The notes: generated from the sequence alone by a model not told the origin. A DNA stretch of 64,000 nt from Cryomorpha sp963836915 (GCA_963836915.1 CAWILH010000002.1:2542001-2606000); one strand, 5' to 3'; counted from the stretch's first letter, positions 28,549 to 39,028 are shown. A program made the numbers and translations.

Positions 28549-31317
28549 ATGAAAAAAATCATCCCCGTTTGCCTGTTTTGGGCATTCGCCATAACATTAC
28601 CTGCGCAAGAATTAAATCAACATTGGGCCACCGAACTGATCAATGAAGCTGGCTTAGCCTTAGAAGAGCTGGCCGTGGTAATTCCGCATCAAGAAGGCAG
28701 TTTAGTGGCCGGCAAGTCGGCTTCGGCCTTAGGATACGATATGTATGTAGCGGCTTATGATGCAAACGGGGCGCTCCTTTGGGAAGAATATATCGACACA
28801 CCAAACAATAGCGAATTTACCCACATGGTCGCCGATGGAAATGGGAATTATTATTTGCTCGGTTTCGAGGTTCTGGGTGCTTTTTTTAGCCGCAGCGTGC
28901 ATTTGGCAAAGATCAATTCGGCAGGCGCAATTCAATGGCACACCGTATATTCAGGCCCCGAAAATATCCATGCTTGGGCAAAAGATATTGTGCTAAGCGA
29001 TGGCAAGCTCCACATCTGCGGCCTTGAGGATCAACCCGATGGATTTGATTCAGGTTTCGTGGCACAGTTTGATCTTGACGGAAACTTACTATGGGACAAT
29101 GATTTCAACCCCAGCCTTGGAAATGACCTCACGTCGATCACGGTTTCGCCCAATGGTAATGTAACAGCGGCAGGTTACGCTGATGGCGAGTTTTCGCTCT
29201 ACGCCATCCAATATGACAGCAATGGAAATATAAATTGGACTTTTCCGGAGATTTTTGAAGGAGACGATGAGAAATGGTTCTCAGATATTACAAGCGATGA
29301 AGATGGGTTTTTGTACACCCTGGTGACCGTAGAAACGGGTTTCTTTGAGCAATCTGTCCTTACCCAAAAAAGAACCAACGATTTCGACCTTGTTTGGGAG
29401 CAGACGTTTAACACCGGAGAGCTTAACGAAGGTCTCTCCATCTCCATAGGCGGCGATTTATCGGTCTATGCATTTATTGAAGAAGAGAGTAATTTCGATC
29501 TCCTGGCGCGTGTGGTCAAGATCAGCAGCACAGGCGAAGAAATATTCAATGTATATGATGAGATCGATGATGGCTCTTCTTTTGTGAAGGGAGTTTTGGG
29601 TCAAAATGATCAAGTATTTACGGCAATGCGGGCATTGGGCTCATTCTGGATATCATCTTACACCGCCAGTGGCAGCTTGATCGAGACAGCCATCTACGAT
29701 CAATCCCCGGCAAATTATCTGCGGGATATCGCGGTATCGGGCCAGCATCTTTTGGCTGTGGGAACCGAATCTCAAGGCCTTAACTCAGGCCTGCTGAGCC
29801 TTAACACTGTCGATCTTTCAGAAGATTATTTCATAACCACCAGCGGAGAACCCATGCCCGATGCCCGACCAGGTGAAATCACAGCCGAAGACGGCAATAT
29901 CTGGCTCTCAACCTTTGGTATTTCCGCCCCGACCGGCACCTTCGCCATCAGCAAAATAGATGCAGCAGGCAGCGTGGTTTGGGAACACAGCATTTCACTC
30001 CCCTCTGTCGCTCCCAAATTTCTTCACCTCGCACCCGATGGGAATGGCAACATCATAGGGCTTTATCAAAATGGCCAAAATATTCAAACAGGGTATTATG
30101 GTCTCATGAAATTGGACAGTGATGGCAATGAAGTATTCAACACCTACATGGATGATGCTCCGGACTATATTGCAAGTGCGCTCTGCACCGATAATGATGG
30201 AAACAGCTACGTAGCCGGCTACAATCAGACCGAAAAGCTCATGTTTTTGGAACGGTATGACAGCGACGGAAGCCTGCAATGGCATGTAGACTACGAAAGC
30301 CCATCGCCTACTTTCCCATTTGCCATGCCCTTTGATATCCAGTATACCGCTCAAGGCAAATTGGTGATCGGTGCGTCGCATAAAGGTGCGAATGAAATCA
30401 ATGACCTTCATCTATTTCAATACCTGACCGATGGGACGCTGGACTGGCACGAAGATGTGATAAACCAAGGTGGCAGTGCTGTAGTGCTCTTGGATATGGA
30501 AATTGACGTCAATGGCGACATCTACATCTTCGGTTCATCGGGCTTCGGATATGTGGCAGCAAAATTTTTGCCAACTGGCACGTCGGAGTGGACTTATAGT
30601 GGATCTACCTCAGCAACACAAGCCCCCCGGAGTATGGCACGGGATATGGAAGGCAATCTTTATCTCACGCTCAGCTCGGCCAGCAACGCTTCTTTCATAA
30701 AGCTTAGCCCTTCCGGAAATCTGCTTGTCGAAAATTCGGTCACTACTAATTCTACGGGTGCTTTTTACTTCTCAGAAGAGAGCGAAATCATCGATAATAA
30801 ACTCGTAGTGCTTGGCGACCATCTCAATGCTGCTTTCGGTACCGTAAGTTTTCAAATGGTGCTCAGCAGCAATCTCGAACCCATGTTTATCGCAATCGAC
30901 TCACTGGAGACAGCCGATATTTTCTCTTCTAGCCTTGATGGTGATGGAAATATTTATGGCGCCTATATGACCGGAACGCTGTCGCTGGGCAAGGGAGCAC
31001 GATCTGCCATCGTGAAGAAGTTCTCGATGGAACCGCTTGGATTGAAAGAGCACAGGGACGTAGCCGAGATAATGACGATCTATCCCAACCCTACAAGTGG
31101 CGACTTTGAATTAGCTTTCAAACAGCCACAGCCCGGTAGCTTTCAAATCTCTATCAGGGATATTCAGGGGAGACTGGTACATCGATTCACACCGCAGAGC
31201 GCGAGCCCTCCAATTCCGTTGCGGTACTCGTTTCCGAATGGTATGTCACGTGGCATCCATCTGATAGAACTCCAGACCGCCGATACCAGAAGGTCACAGC
31301 CAATCATACTGGAATGA
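28549..31317 (+). CDS. Large T9SS cargo protein with beta-propeller-like repeats
   Basis: A 922-residue secreted protein. It has a signal peptide (MKKIIPVCLFWAFAITLPA), then many repeats rich in aspartate, glycine and tryptophan (for example DANGALLWEEYID and DSDGSLQWHVDY), typical of beta-propeller/SBBP-type repeats, and a C-terminal type IX secretion sorting domain (IYPNPTSGDFELAF, then the SRGIHLIEL strand). It should be exported by T9SS and attached to the cell surface or released. The specific ligand or activity is not visible. Confidence 0.88.
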   Translation: MKKIIPVCLFWAFAITLPAQELNQHWATELINEAGLALEELAVVIPHQEGSLVAGKSASALGYDMYVAAYDANGALLWEEYIDTPNNSEFTHMVADGNGNYYLLGFEVLGAFFSRSVHLAKINSAGAIQWHTVYSGPENIHAWAKDIVLSDGKLHICGLEDQPDGFDSGFVAQFDLDGNLLWDNDFNPSLGNDLTSITVSPNGNVTAAGYADGEFSLYAIQYDSNGNINWTFPEIFEGDDEKWFSDITSDEDGFLYTLVTVETGFFEQSVLTQKRTNDFDLVWEQTFNTGELNEGLSISIGGDLSVYAFIEEESNFDLLARVVKISSTGEEIFNVYDEIDDGSSFVKGVLGQNDQVFTAMRALGSFWISSYTASGSLIETAIYDQSPANYLRDIAVSGQHLLAVGTESQGLNSGLLSLNTVDLSEDYFITTSGEPMPDARPGEITAEDGNIWLSTFGISAPTGTFAISKIDAAGSVVWEHSISLPSVAPKFLHLAPDGNGNIIGLYQNGQNIQTGYYGLMKLDSDGNEVFNTYMDDAPDYIASALCTDNDGNSYVAGYNQTEKLMFLERYDSDGSLQWHVDYESPSPTFPFAMPFDIQYTAQGKLVIGASHKGANEINDLHLFQYLTDGTLDWHEDVINQGGSAVVLLDMEIDVNGDIYIFGSSGFGYVAAKFLPTGTSEWTYSGSTSATQAPRSMARDMEGNLYLTLSSASNASFIKLSPSGNLLVENSVTTNSTGAFYFSEESEIIDNKLVVLGDHLNAAFGTVSFQMVLSSNLEPMFIAIDSLETADIFSSSLDGDGNIYGAYMTGTLSLGKGARSAIVKKFSMEPLGLKEHRDVAEIMTIYPNPTSGDFELAFKQPQPGSFQISIRDIQGRLVHRFTPQSASPPIPLRYSFPNGMSRGIHLIELQTADTRRSQPIILE

Positions 31318-31855
31318 TAAGTCCAGCAACTCTCTTATAGTCAAAACGATTTGCGAGAAAAGCGCCGCCGAAAGTTATTTGCTGATCCACATTCCAGCAT
31401 AGAGCTTATTTCCCGCCAAATGATTCTATTCAGATTTTTGACCTTCCTTCTTTATTTTATGCTGAATTTGACAGAGCCTAGGAGATAAATTCTTCATGGC
31501 CAATATCCTGAAGCCGTTTTTAATTAGGATTGAGAACAGCTGTTTATGAGTAAAGATGCATAAAATTGAATAATGTACAGAGTTCACTTGGGATAAAGAA
31601 GCGAAAGCATGAAATTTGAATTCACGGGAAGGGTGCTTTGATTATAAAAAATTCTACCGCGTTACATTTTCCGGCTTTAGGCCGTTACAGCTTTTTAGTG
31701 ATCCTTATAGATTAGTTATAGAAAATATCTGAATTTCAGGATTAAACCTGCGCTTATATGAATGGGTAAAGGAATAAGAAGCCCGATTGCGGTTTACGTC
31801 AATAGTTTGGTTAATCGTTTGGTTAATATGACAATAGAGCATTCTGAAGAGAAAA
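31318..31855. other. Intergenic region with second copy of a dispersed repeat
   Basis: About 540 bases, no supported gene. Bases 31598-31695 resemble 24892-24991. The minus-strand frame at 31705-31896 shows no family features. Confidence 0.4.
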
Positions 31856-32867
31856 ATGTTTTTAGCACTCGCAGTCTTGTCCTTCTTTGGCTGCAATAAA
31901 GATGATTCCGACGAAAAGACATCAAGTCAAACCTATCAAATTTTCAATAGTTCAAATTCACCGATTCAAGCGGCCGATACAGATCAGATAACAGTATTAA
32001 AAACTAGATGGTGCCAATAATGTTTGGATCGGAACGAGGGAGCGCTCCAGCAGATTATTGGAATACAGCCAATCTACCGATACTTGGGCAGTTTTTGGAG
32101 ATGAGTCTTTTGGAGATAGTATAAGCGCTGTTTTCGACATCGATTTTGACCAAGACGGATTTGCATGGATAGGCACCAGTGACGGTGTGTTCAAATTTGA
32201 CGGAGTGGAATGGATATCATCCCTGCGAATTCTTCTCAATTCATATCCCAGTCAGTCAAGAAATATTCACGTGGATGATTTGAATCGGGTGTGGTGCTCC
32301 ATACGTGGACACGTTTATAAACTTGAAAACGGCCTATGGACAAGTGTCTCAGACTCTAATACCCTATTTCCAAACCGAATACAGTCTATCAATTCTGACC
32401 AGAATGGAACCATATGGATTGGAACTTATCATGGCTTGATAAAATATGACAGAATAGGCTTTACTCAAATAGAGCATGAACCTGATATTCCAAACATGAA
32501 TATTTACGATATTGAGCCCATCGAGCCTGATAATATTTGGGTTGGAGCAAATGGCGGCCTACATCAATTTATTGGTTCAAGCTGGCTTTCTGTCGATAGC
32601 GTTGTCTTTGACAACCCTCTTTGGGGTGACCAGGATTGGCTTGTTTCGGCAATAGACAGTCATGAGGAAACAAAATTGTTCGGCACTTGGAACATGGGTT
32701 TGGCAATCAACAATGGAAATGAATTTCACTTCTTGCGCGGAAACGAATTCGGCATTGACTCCAACAGGTTTCAAATCAATGAAGTGGAATTTGACTTGAG
32801 CCAGAACATTTGGATGGTGACACGACCGGGCAATGTTATTGTATACAACGCAGATGGCCTGAAATGA
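31856..32867 (+). pseudogene. Lipoprotein with sensor-type propeller repeats, frameshifted
   Basis: The N-terminus at ATG 31856 has a short signal sequence with lipobox-like FFGC. The first frame ends after about 52 codons; the next frame continues as LDGANNVWIGT and then GFAWIGTSDGVFKF, repeats of the type found in two-component-regulator propellers. The shift lies in a run of five A's near 32000-32005, where one fewer A restores the frame. Corrected length is about 336 residues. With no kinase domain, it would be a stand-alone propeller, possibly sensing a ligand outside the cell. Confidence 0.7.
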
Positions 32868-33177
32868 CCGTGATAGGTACATCCGCCCTTAATTTGTTCT
32901 GAACTTTTGCCTAGAGCCAAGAATGTGATGGCAAGCGAAATAAGGCTGAAAAAAAGCCCAAGTACCCAGAACAGGGACATTTCTGTTCCCATTGATTGTT
33001 TCAGTGCAGGAGCATTTACTACAGCCGCTATTTTCCACCTTAGCTCATACTACATAGTACGCTGAATGCCTGAACACTACCGTTTCTTAGCAGACCGTTT
33101 TACATTTATTTACCCTTCTTTTACAAATTAGAAGAAGCAGGCCGAATCGGGATGAGTAGGTTTACCAAAACGGGATT
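32868..33177. other. Intergenic region
   Basis: About 310 bases. A short minus-strand hydrophobic stretch ending near 32890 (start 32992) could be a relic of a membrane protein, but nothing supports a gene. Confidence 0.35.
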
Positions 33178-34617
33178 ATGAAATTAGCATACAAGATCTG
33201 CTTTCTTTTTTTGGTGAGCTCATGCATCGGCCAATCCAATTCAGATAAAAACTTCACGCCGAAGGCCGAGAAAATCAATCAAATTATTGGTCTTTATAAC
33301 GATTATGGCGGCTTCAATGGTGCGGTTGCAGTGTCGCATAAAGGGGAAGTCATCTTCAAAAAAGGATTCGGCTTCGCCAATATGGAATGGGATATTCCCA
33401 ATGAAAGCAACACTAAATCCCAAATTGCTTCGCTCACAAAATCCTTCACTGCCATGATCATCATGCAAATGGTAGATGAAGGAAAATTGGATCTACAAAA
33501 ACCCATTTCCACCTATTTACCAGATTATCCGAAAGCCGTTGCCGATAAGGTCAACATTCATCAATTGCTTTCACATAGTTCTGGAATACCCAATGCCCGC
33601 AGTGACAAAAAAGTAAATCGGCCGGAAGAGATGGTGAATCAATTTGCCTATGAACCGCTCAATTTTGAACCTGGAACAGATTTCGACTACAGTAATTCTG
33701 GCTATACGCTTTTGGGGTTCATCATTGAAACGGTGACCAAAAAATCCTACCAAGAAGCTTTGGAAGAAAAGATTTTCAACCCGCTCAAGATGGAAAATAG
33801 TGGCCTTCACAGGCATAGGCCAATAATCAAAAATATGTCATCGGGTTACGACAAGTGGTACTCCGATTACTTCGATACGGATCATTCTGATGGATCTTCG
33901 GCATACTCAGCAGGTGGCATATATTCTACTGTAGACGATATGTTCTTGTGGGAAAGCGCATTGTCAAACCAAACTTTGATTCAGAAGAAATATATGGATA
34001 TGGTCTCCACCAAACATAGTCAGGATGGCGATGGCCATTATGGATACGGATGGGAATTGAGAAAAATACAAATTGGCAACACTTCAGAAACCATTGAAAC
34101 CATTGGGCACAGTGGCAGGATATCGGGATACCGCACTTCGATAGTACGAATTCCCACTACAAATTCTTGCGTGATACTCTTCAGCAATACCAGTCATGCA
34201 TTTCTCAATGGGATCAACAAGGCCATTTTTGCCATATTGAATGACAGAACCTACGATGAACCTTTAAAACCGATCGCGCTCTTCATGGATAGAATTATAG
34301 CGCAAGAAGGCATTCTAAAAGGAATCGCATTTTTTAAAGCGCATAAGAAAGATGCAGAATATTACGTTTCCGAAGACGAACTCATCCTCTCAGGGTATCA
34401 TTTTTTACAAAATAATAAACCCGATGAAGCGATTGAAATTTTCCAATTGGCCATAGAGACTTTTCCCAACAAATATAACCCCTATGACAGCTACGCAGAA
34501 GGATTGATTACGATAGGAAAGAGAAAGGAAGCACTGCTGAACTATAAGAAATCACTGAAATTAAATCCAAACAATAAAAATGCCGAACGCATGATCAAAA
34601 ACTTGGAAAAAGAATAA
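33178..34617 (+). CDS. Beta-lactamase-fold serine hydrolase lipoprotein with TPR-like tail
   Basis: A 479-residue protein with a lipobox VSSC (lipidated cysteine 16). The serine hydrolase domain has SxxK (S85-LT-K88), YSN (171-173) and HSG motifs, so it is in the class C beta-lactamase/DD-peptidase group (PF00144). Residues 390-479 look like TPR helices (DEAIEIFQLAIETFPNKY). The combination, lipoprotein plus TPR, is common in Bacteroidota; the substrate could be peptidoglycan or an ester. It is unlikely to be an antibiotic-resistance enzyme as such. Confidence 0.88.
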   Translation: MKLAYKICFLFLVSSCIGQSNSDKNFTPKAEKINQIIGLYNDYGGFNGAVAVSHKGEVIFKKGFGFANMEWDIPNESNTKSQIASLTKSFTAMIIMQMVDEGKLDLQKPISTYLPDYPKAVADKVNIHQLLSHSSGIPNARSDKKVNRPEEMVNQFAYEPLNFEPGTDFDYSNSGYTLLGFIIETVTKKSYQEALEEKIFNPLKMENSGLHRHRPIIKNMSSGYDKWYSDYFDTDHSDGSSAYSAGGIYSTVDDMFLWESALSNQTLIQKKYMDMVSTKHSQDGDGHYGYGWELRKIQIGNTSETIETIGHSGRISGYRTSIVRIPTTNSCVILFSNTSHAFLNGINKAIFAILNDRTYDEPLKPIALFMDRIIAQEGILKGIAFFKAHKKDAEYYVSEDELILSGYHFLQNNKPDEAIEIFQLAIETFPNKYNPYDSYAEGLITIGKRKEALLNYKKSLKLNPNNKNAERMIKNLEKE

Positions 34618-34821
34618 AATATACCGTCCGAGCGCGCAATGACCACCAAATTCAATAAGAACTCCTTAGTACAAAATGCAGGTGTTTACGAAACCTTTTA
34701 TTAACCTGGGTTCTTTATCTACAAAACACATTGATCTCGACCAAAAAGAAATGAAAATTGGGATTAGAAGCTTTTAACCTGATCCTAACCGCAATAATCG
34801 GCTTTTTGACTTTCGATAGCA

Positions 34822-35075
34822 ATGTCTATGTTCAACAGTAAGTGCAGAGGACTGCTATTCCGTTTCTTCCATCCATTCTTTATCGTTGCTTTTACGCGAA
34901 ATACGGATGACCTAGAGCGATTATTCAAATTTGGACTCGGTTATATTCTCTATTTCGTAACCATCTTCCTATTACACGCTTTCCAATTGGGTTCTTGTCA
35001 GGGGTGTTTCTATGTATTGCATTGAGCGTTTCGGTATTGCTTCTCGGTTTAAAAATGCTTGTTAAAACGCCCTAA
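34822..35075 (+). pseudogene. Small two-helix membrane protein, frameshifted
   Basis: A first frame from ATG 34822 gives a hydrophobic helix (FGLGYILYFVTIFLLHAF); the next frame continues as PIGFLSGVFLCIALSV and ends with a TAA at 35073-35075. The shift is near 34979-34985. Joined length is about 84 residues. I recognise no family. It could be a broken gene or a sequence error. Confidence 0.5.
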
Positions 35076-35442
35076 CAAGATCCTTTCCAATCTTGCTGTT
35101 CACCCTTTCGAATGCCACAAGTCCTTATGGAAATTGCTTCCTGTCGACCAAGAGATTACCCAGCTTCTGAATCTAATGGATCATGAATTCCGTATCATCC
35201 ATTCACGATGGCATAGAAAGCAAGAATAGCAATAGTAAGTACCCACTTCTCGCAATACGCATTTGAAGATAGTATGCAAAATTTCAACCTTAAAGATTGA
35301 AAACTGCAATTAATGATGGCATTCAAATTGTCTGATAAATTAACATTCTTAACATAAGACCATTTTCGCATAAGCGAGCCCATAATATCTTTTCTAACTA
35401 AGACCTACGGAAAGAGTCCAGCTCAAGACATCGCCAATCAAT
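35076..35442. other. Intergenic region before the glycosyltransferase
   Basis: About 365 bases, no gene supported. No clear promoter for the downstream gene was seen. Confidence 0.35.
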
Positions 35443-36399
35443 ATGCAAAGCAAGCCACTCATCTCAGTTATAATCCCAGTTTATAATCAGCAAAAATACT
35501 TAGCGCTTACGATCGAAAGCGTATTGGCTCAGACCTTTACAGATTTTGAACTTATACTGATCAATGATGGCTCTACGGATGAGTCGGCTAAAATAATCGC
35601 GCAGTATGCTGCGAGAGATTCAAGAATAAAAGCTATCCATATTGACAATTCGGGAAAGCCGGAAGCGATAAATCATGCGGCTTCACTTGCTCGGGGAGAG
35701 CTTTTTGCATTTATGGATCACGACGATCTGATGATGCCCGAACGCCTTGACTATCAGGCTAAATACCTTCATCAGAATGCTGAAGTTAGCGCCGTGAGCT
35801 GCAGCTGCCAATATGTGAACGAAAATGGAATCACAATGGGGATTCAACGCTACGGTAAGCCAGCGACTCCCGAAGAAAGCAAATCCCTGATGCAGCGAAA
35901 ACAGCGCATCATGTGCTCCTTCACAGCGCTCACGGTCCATAAAGCGGCTTTTGAAAAAGTGGGGGGCCTGAGAAGTAAATATTGGCCCAGCGATGATGTT
36001 GATTTCATAAATCGGCTCCCCCAAAATGGACTATTGCTCGTAATACTTCCCAAAATACTTGTAAAATACCGTATTCATTCTTTGTCTACCACATCGTCAA
36101 ATCAATGGCACCTATTCAGAATGGCCGAATACACTAATCTATGCATAGATTCGCGAAATGAGAACCGTGCAGAACCAACCTTTAAACAGTATACGGCTAT
36201 GAGGGCAACAGACTCTAGGATAATGCGATTGAAAAGATATGCTCATAATCACGCCATCCTTCTGCTTCAGCAAGCCAATTTTCATCTTACGCTCAAAAAC
36301 CCCGGCCGCTTCATATCTTGTATGATGCGCGCTTTCATTCTCGATCCAAAATATGTTTTGGTAAATGTCCGCAAGCGTCTGACTCTAAAAGCAGGCTGA
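35443..36399 (+). CDS. Family 2 glycosyltransferase
   Basis: A 318-residue GT-A fold glycosyltransferase. The nucleotide-binding start SVIIPVYNQQKYL, the strand LILINDGSTDESAKII and the DxD-type motif in FMDHDDLMMPERLDY are all present. Such enzymes add sugars to surface polysaccharides or lipids; the acceptor is unknown. It stands alone rather than in a polysaccharide locus. An inverted repeat at 36399-36454 directly follows the stop codon and may end transcription. Confidence 0.9.
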   Translation: MQSKPLISVIIPVYNQQKYLALTIESVLAQTFTDFELILINDGSTDESAKIIAQYAARDSRIKAIHIDNSGKPEAINHAASLARGELFAFMDHDDLMMPERLDYQAKYLHQNAEVSAVSCSCQYVNENGITMGIQRYGKPATPEESKSLMQRKQRIMCSFTALTVHKAAFEKVGGLRSKYWPSDDVDFINRLPQNGLLLVILPKILVKYRIHSLSTTSSNQWHLFRMAEYTNLCIDSRNENRAEPTFKQYTAMRATDSRIMRLKRYAHNHAILLLQQANFHLTLKNPGRFISCMMRAFILDPKYVLVNVRKRLTLKAG

Positions 36400-36454
36400 G
36401 CGCAAAATCAGCAGATCCAGAAAAAAGGATTTTCTCTAAAACTAATTTTGCGCT
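36399..36454. repeat. Inverted repeat after the glycosyltransferase
   Basis: Arms AGCGCAAAAT (36399-36408) and ATTTTGCGCT (36445-36454) with a nested AGAAAA/TTTTCT pair. It could be a terminator, but no U-run follows. Confidence 0.4.
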
Positions 36455-36495
36455 AATCTTAAGCATAAATCTAAACGCAACTTAAGCCAGCATCT

Positions 36496-37251
36496 ATGTT
36501 CGAGCTATCGCTTTTTACATTCAATGGAGATCTATCAAGGATGTCAATTCCTGAATCACTCAATAACCCTTTTGCGGAGTCCATTCCCGATATTGCAAAA
36601 TTGGCGGCTCACGAGCTTCAGGATTTCATTGCCTTGGAATCCAAATACTGGAAATACGATATTCATTTGAGTGAAGGTAAAATGTTTGGTGTTCTGGTCA
36701 TTGAAATGCCAGATCGAAGCTATCGGTATTTGGCAGCAAGCTCAGGGAAACTTCCGGGAAACGCCATGTCAAATAAATTTGTCCCATCGGTCTTTGATGA
36801 TTCCACAGATGATTTTTTCATTAATAATGGCATGAGAGCACTCACCGAAATAGGTAAAGAGATCAAAAATTCTACCGACCCTTTGCGCATTGAGACATTA
36901 AGAGCCAAACGCAGATTAAAATCCCTTGCCTTGCAGAAACGGCTTTTTGAAAATACCCGATTCACCAATATTTCCGGTATCCAGAAAAACGTTCTTGAAA
37001 TATTTACCGATTCATCTCAAGGCAATCCCCCTTCGGCCGCCGGCGAGTGCGCTGCACCCAAACTTCTCAAGTTTGCATTTGAGAAGCAGCTCAGACCAAT
37101 AGCGTTGGCGGAATTCTGGTGGGGTAAAAACCCGAATAATCAAGGTCGGAGCCACAAATTGTGCTATCCGGCATGCAAGAATAAATGCCGCCCCATTCTA
37201 GAATTTATGCTAAGTGACGATGGATTGTATGAGCGGGCTGTGGGAAAGTGA
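36496..37251 (+). CDS. Stand-alone N-terminal domain of a Bacteroidota pseudouridine synthase
   Basis: A 251-residue protein that resembles the N-terminal accessory region which, as I recall, precedes the RluA catalytic domain in many Bacteroidota pseudouridylate synthases: KMFGVLVIEMPDRSYRYLAA, then GECAAPKLLKFAFEK, ALAEFWWGK and LCYPACKNKC. No catalytic RluA domain follows; the frame ends at 37251 and the next 240 bases are non-coding. It could be a domain acting alone or a truncated gene. The cysteines near the end may bind a metal. Confidence 0.6.
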   Translation: MFELSLFTFNGDLSRMSIPESLNNPFAESIPDIAKLAAHELQDFIALESKYWKYDIHLSEGKMFGVLVIEMPDRSYRYLAASSGKLPGNAMSNKFVPSVFDDSTDDFFINNGMRALTEIGKEIKNSTDPLRIETLRAKRRLKSLALQKRLFENTRFTNISGIQKNVLEIFTDSSQGNPPSAAGECAAPKLLKFAFEKQLRPIALAEFWWGKNPNNQGRSHKLCYPACKNKCRPILEFMLSDDGLYERAVGK

Positions 37252-37492
37252 TGGATGATTTTGGAACTATTCTGCTACACATTTCAGAAATGCTACTTAA
37301 TGACTAATAAAACGGCTCATCAACGAGAGCACTTTCATTACGCATTTTTTCTTCTTTAATGCTCACGCGATTGCCGTTGCAAAGTAGAACCATTATAGAA
37401 AAATCAATCGCTAGGATCGGCCGACCAGTTTTAGAGATCGAGAAGTTCAAATAATCTCTATCGGATGCCTAAAGGATCATTAACTTTCGGCA

Positions 37493-38383
37493 ATGCTTCA
37501 AACATTCAACTTCTTCGCTTTGGTGCTAATTGGAATCGGCTTTATGGCGTGCACCCCAAAATCTAATCGGCCACGGCTCGCGAACCAAAGTTTGAACTAC
37601 AATTGCATCGAACGAAAATTCGCAATATTCAATGATTCAACTTCCTACGAAAGAGAATCTCACCGTAGATTTCACTTAGAACTTTATAAAGACTTTAACG
37701 GATATGTGGCTGTGTGGACGGATTTGATACCAACAATAATACTGGACACTTCGTCCACTGAATTTCAAAATATAGTTGATGATAATGAGTTCACCGATTT
37801 ATTGAACACAGAATTTAGATTAAACCCTGATGGAGATATAGACTCGATAATAAATTGGTCGCAAGTGAATGAATATATTGATTCATTTCAGTCAATATAT
37901 CTTGAGAACAACGGCACCTCAAGTCACGACCAGACTAAAATTCAGTCTTTTTTAGATTCGTTCAACACCCAACAACATTTAATGAATACATGGTATAAAG
38001 GAATTGGCATTTATCACAACTTTTACAGCATTGATGCCAATTTTACCGACACCCTAGTAATACAGCCCTACGCTTCATATTTGAAAAACGACGAAAAATC
38101 GTCAGATGCCAGAATCACGATCAGCTTGCCGAACGCCCAATTAGTTGATTATTTGGTAACAACTGAGTCTCGCGGGACGACTGATACATCTTTTATCACC
38201 GAACTAGAAAAACTTTCTAATAATGAGCTCGATTTTAGTATTTTCACTAATATTCGGATGGTAGATTCGATTTACTATAGGTACAACAAACCAAGTATGG
38301 CTCTGGAATCGCTGTTTTTTAATCGGTATATGGAGATTGACACCATGATTTTTATTCAACAAATTTGGATCGATAGAGAGTAA
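37493..38383 (+). CDS. Hypothetical lipoprotein
   Basis: A 296-residue protein with a signal peptide ending in FMAC, so it should be lipidated at residue 20. The rest is rich in aspartate and asparagine and has no recognised domain. It ends 92 bases before the HigA gene, with a relic of HigB in between. It has no other partners and I cannot suggest a function. Confidence 0.6.
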   Translation: MLQTFNFFALVLIGIGFMACTPKSNRPRLANQSLNYNCIERKFAIFNDSTSYERESHRRFHLELYKDFNGYVAVWTDLIPTIILDTSSTEFQNIVDDNEFTDLLNTEFRLNPDGDIDSIINWSQVNEYIDSFQSIYLENNGTSSHDQTKIQSFLDSFNTQQHLMNTWYKGIGIYHNFYSIDANFTDTLVIQPYASYLKNDEKSSDARITISLPNAQLVDYLVTTESRGTTDTSFITELEKLSNNELDFSIFTNIRMVDSIYYRYNKPSMALESLFFNRYMEIDTMIFIQQIWIDRE

Positions 38384-38412
38384 TTTAGATATGTCTAAGG
38401 GTTACAACTCTG

Positions 38413-38474
38413 ATAAGGCATTATTTTAAAGCTACCTTTATAGAATCGACTCAATCGACGCAAACACTATTTGA
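38413..38474 (+). pseudogene. Relic of a HigB toxin gene
   Basis: The last 20 or so codons of a HigB-type toxin: HYFKATFI in one frame and, after a small shift, SIDANTI with a TGA at 38472-38474, one base before the HigA ATG. Typical HigB proteins end FIGTHAEYDKIDA.TI. The rest of the toxin is missing, so no active toxin is encoded here. Confidence 0.5.
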
Positions 38475-38475
38475 A

Positions 38476-38832
38476 ATGGAAATAAAAGCAATAAAAACGG
38501 AACAAGATTACGATCAAGCCTTGGCTAGGTTTGAAACCATATTCCACGCCGAATCAGACACGCCCGAAGGTGACGAGGCAGAAGTACTTTCGATCTTGAT
38601 CGAAAAGTATGAGGAAGTAAATTACCCAATAGGGATGCCTGACCCCATAGAAGCAATTAAATTCTGTATGGAACAAATGGGGATGAAACAAAAAGACCTC
38701 GCAGAAGTCGTGGGATTTACCAGCAGGGTAAGCGAAATCTTAACCAAAAAACGCAAGCTAACTTTGGGCATGATCAGAAAACTAAGTGCCGCGTTGGAGA
38801 TACCGACGGAAGTTTTGGTGCAGGAATATTAA
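38476..38832 (+). CDS. higA: HigA-type antitoxin (helix-turn-helix)
   Basis: A 118-residue protein with a C-terminal helix-turn-helix of the Xre type (QKDLAEVVGFTSRVSEILT) after an N-terminal toxin-binding-like region. HigA proteins bind HigB and repress the operon. Here the toxin gene upstream is reduced to a relic, so this is an orphan antitoxin that may still act as a regulator. Confidence 0.8.
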   Translation: MEIKAIKTEQDYDQALARFETIFHAESDTPEGDEAEVLSILIEKYEEVNYPIGMPDPIEAIKFCMEQMGMKQKDLAEVVGFTSRVSEILTKKRKLTLGMIRKLSAALEIPTEVLVQEY

Positions 38833-38884
38833 TGATATACTTTATTTATTCCAGTAGCCAAATGCACATCGATCATCGCGCCCG

Positions 38885-39028
38885 CGCACTTCCAATATAA
38901 GCTCGTAGCGAACACCTAAAAACCTATCATATCACAATTTGACCTGCTTATAGATCAAGGTGACATCTCTGTAGATCATCTGTTAAATGGATTGCGAAAG
39001 GCGGTGCGAACGCGGCCCACTGTTCAAA
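38885..39028. repeat. 144-bp direct repeat, copy 1
   Basis: Matches 39904-40047 with substitutions and two compensating one-base indels; the last 30 bases (from GCGAAAGGCGG on) are identical. It is a decayed coding fragment, as is copy 2 (reading QFD.LIDQG.ISVDHL). The two copies enclose the gene pair at 39129-39804. Confidence 0.75.
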
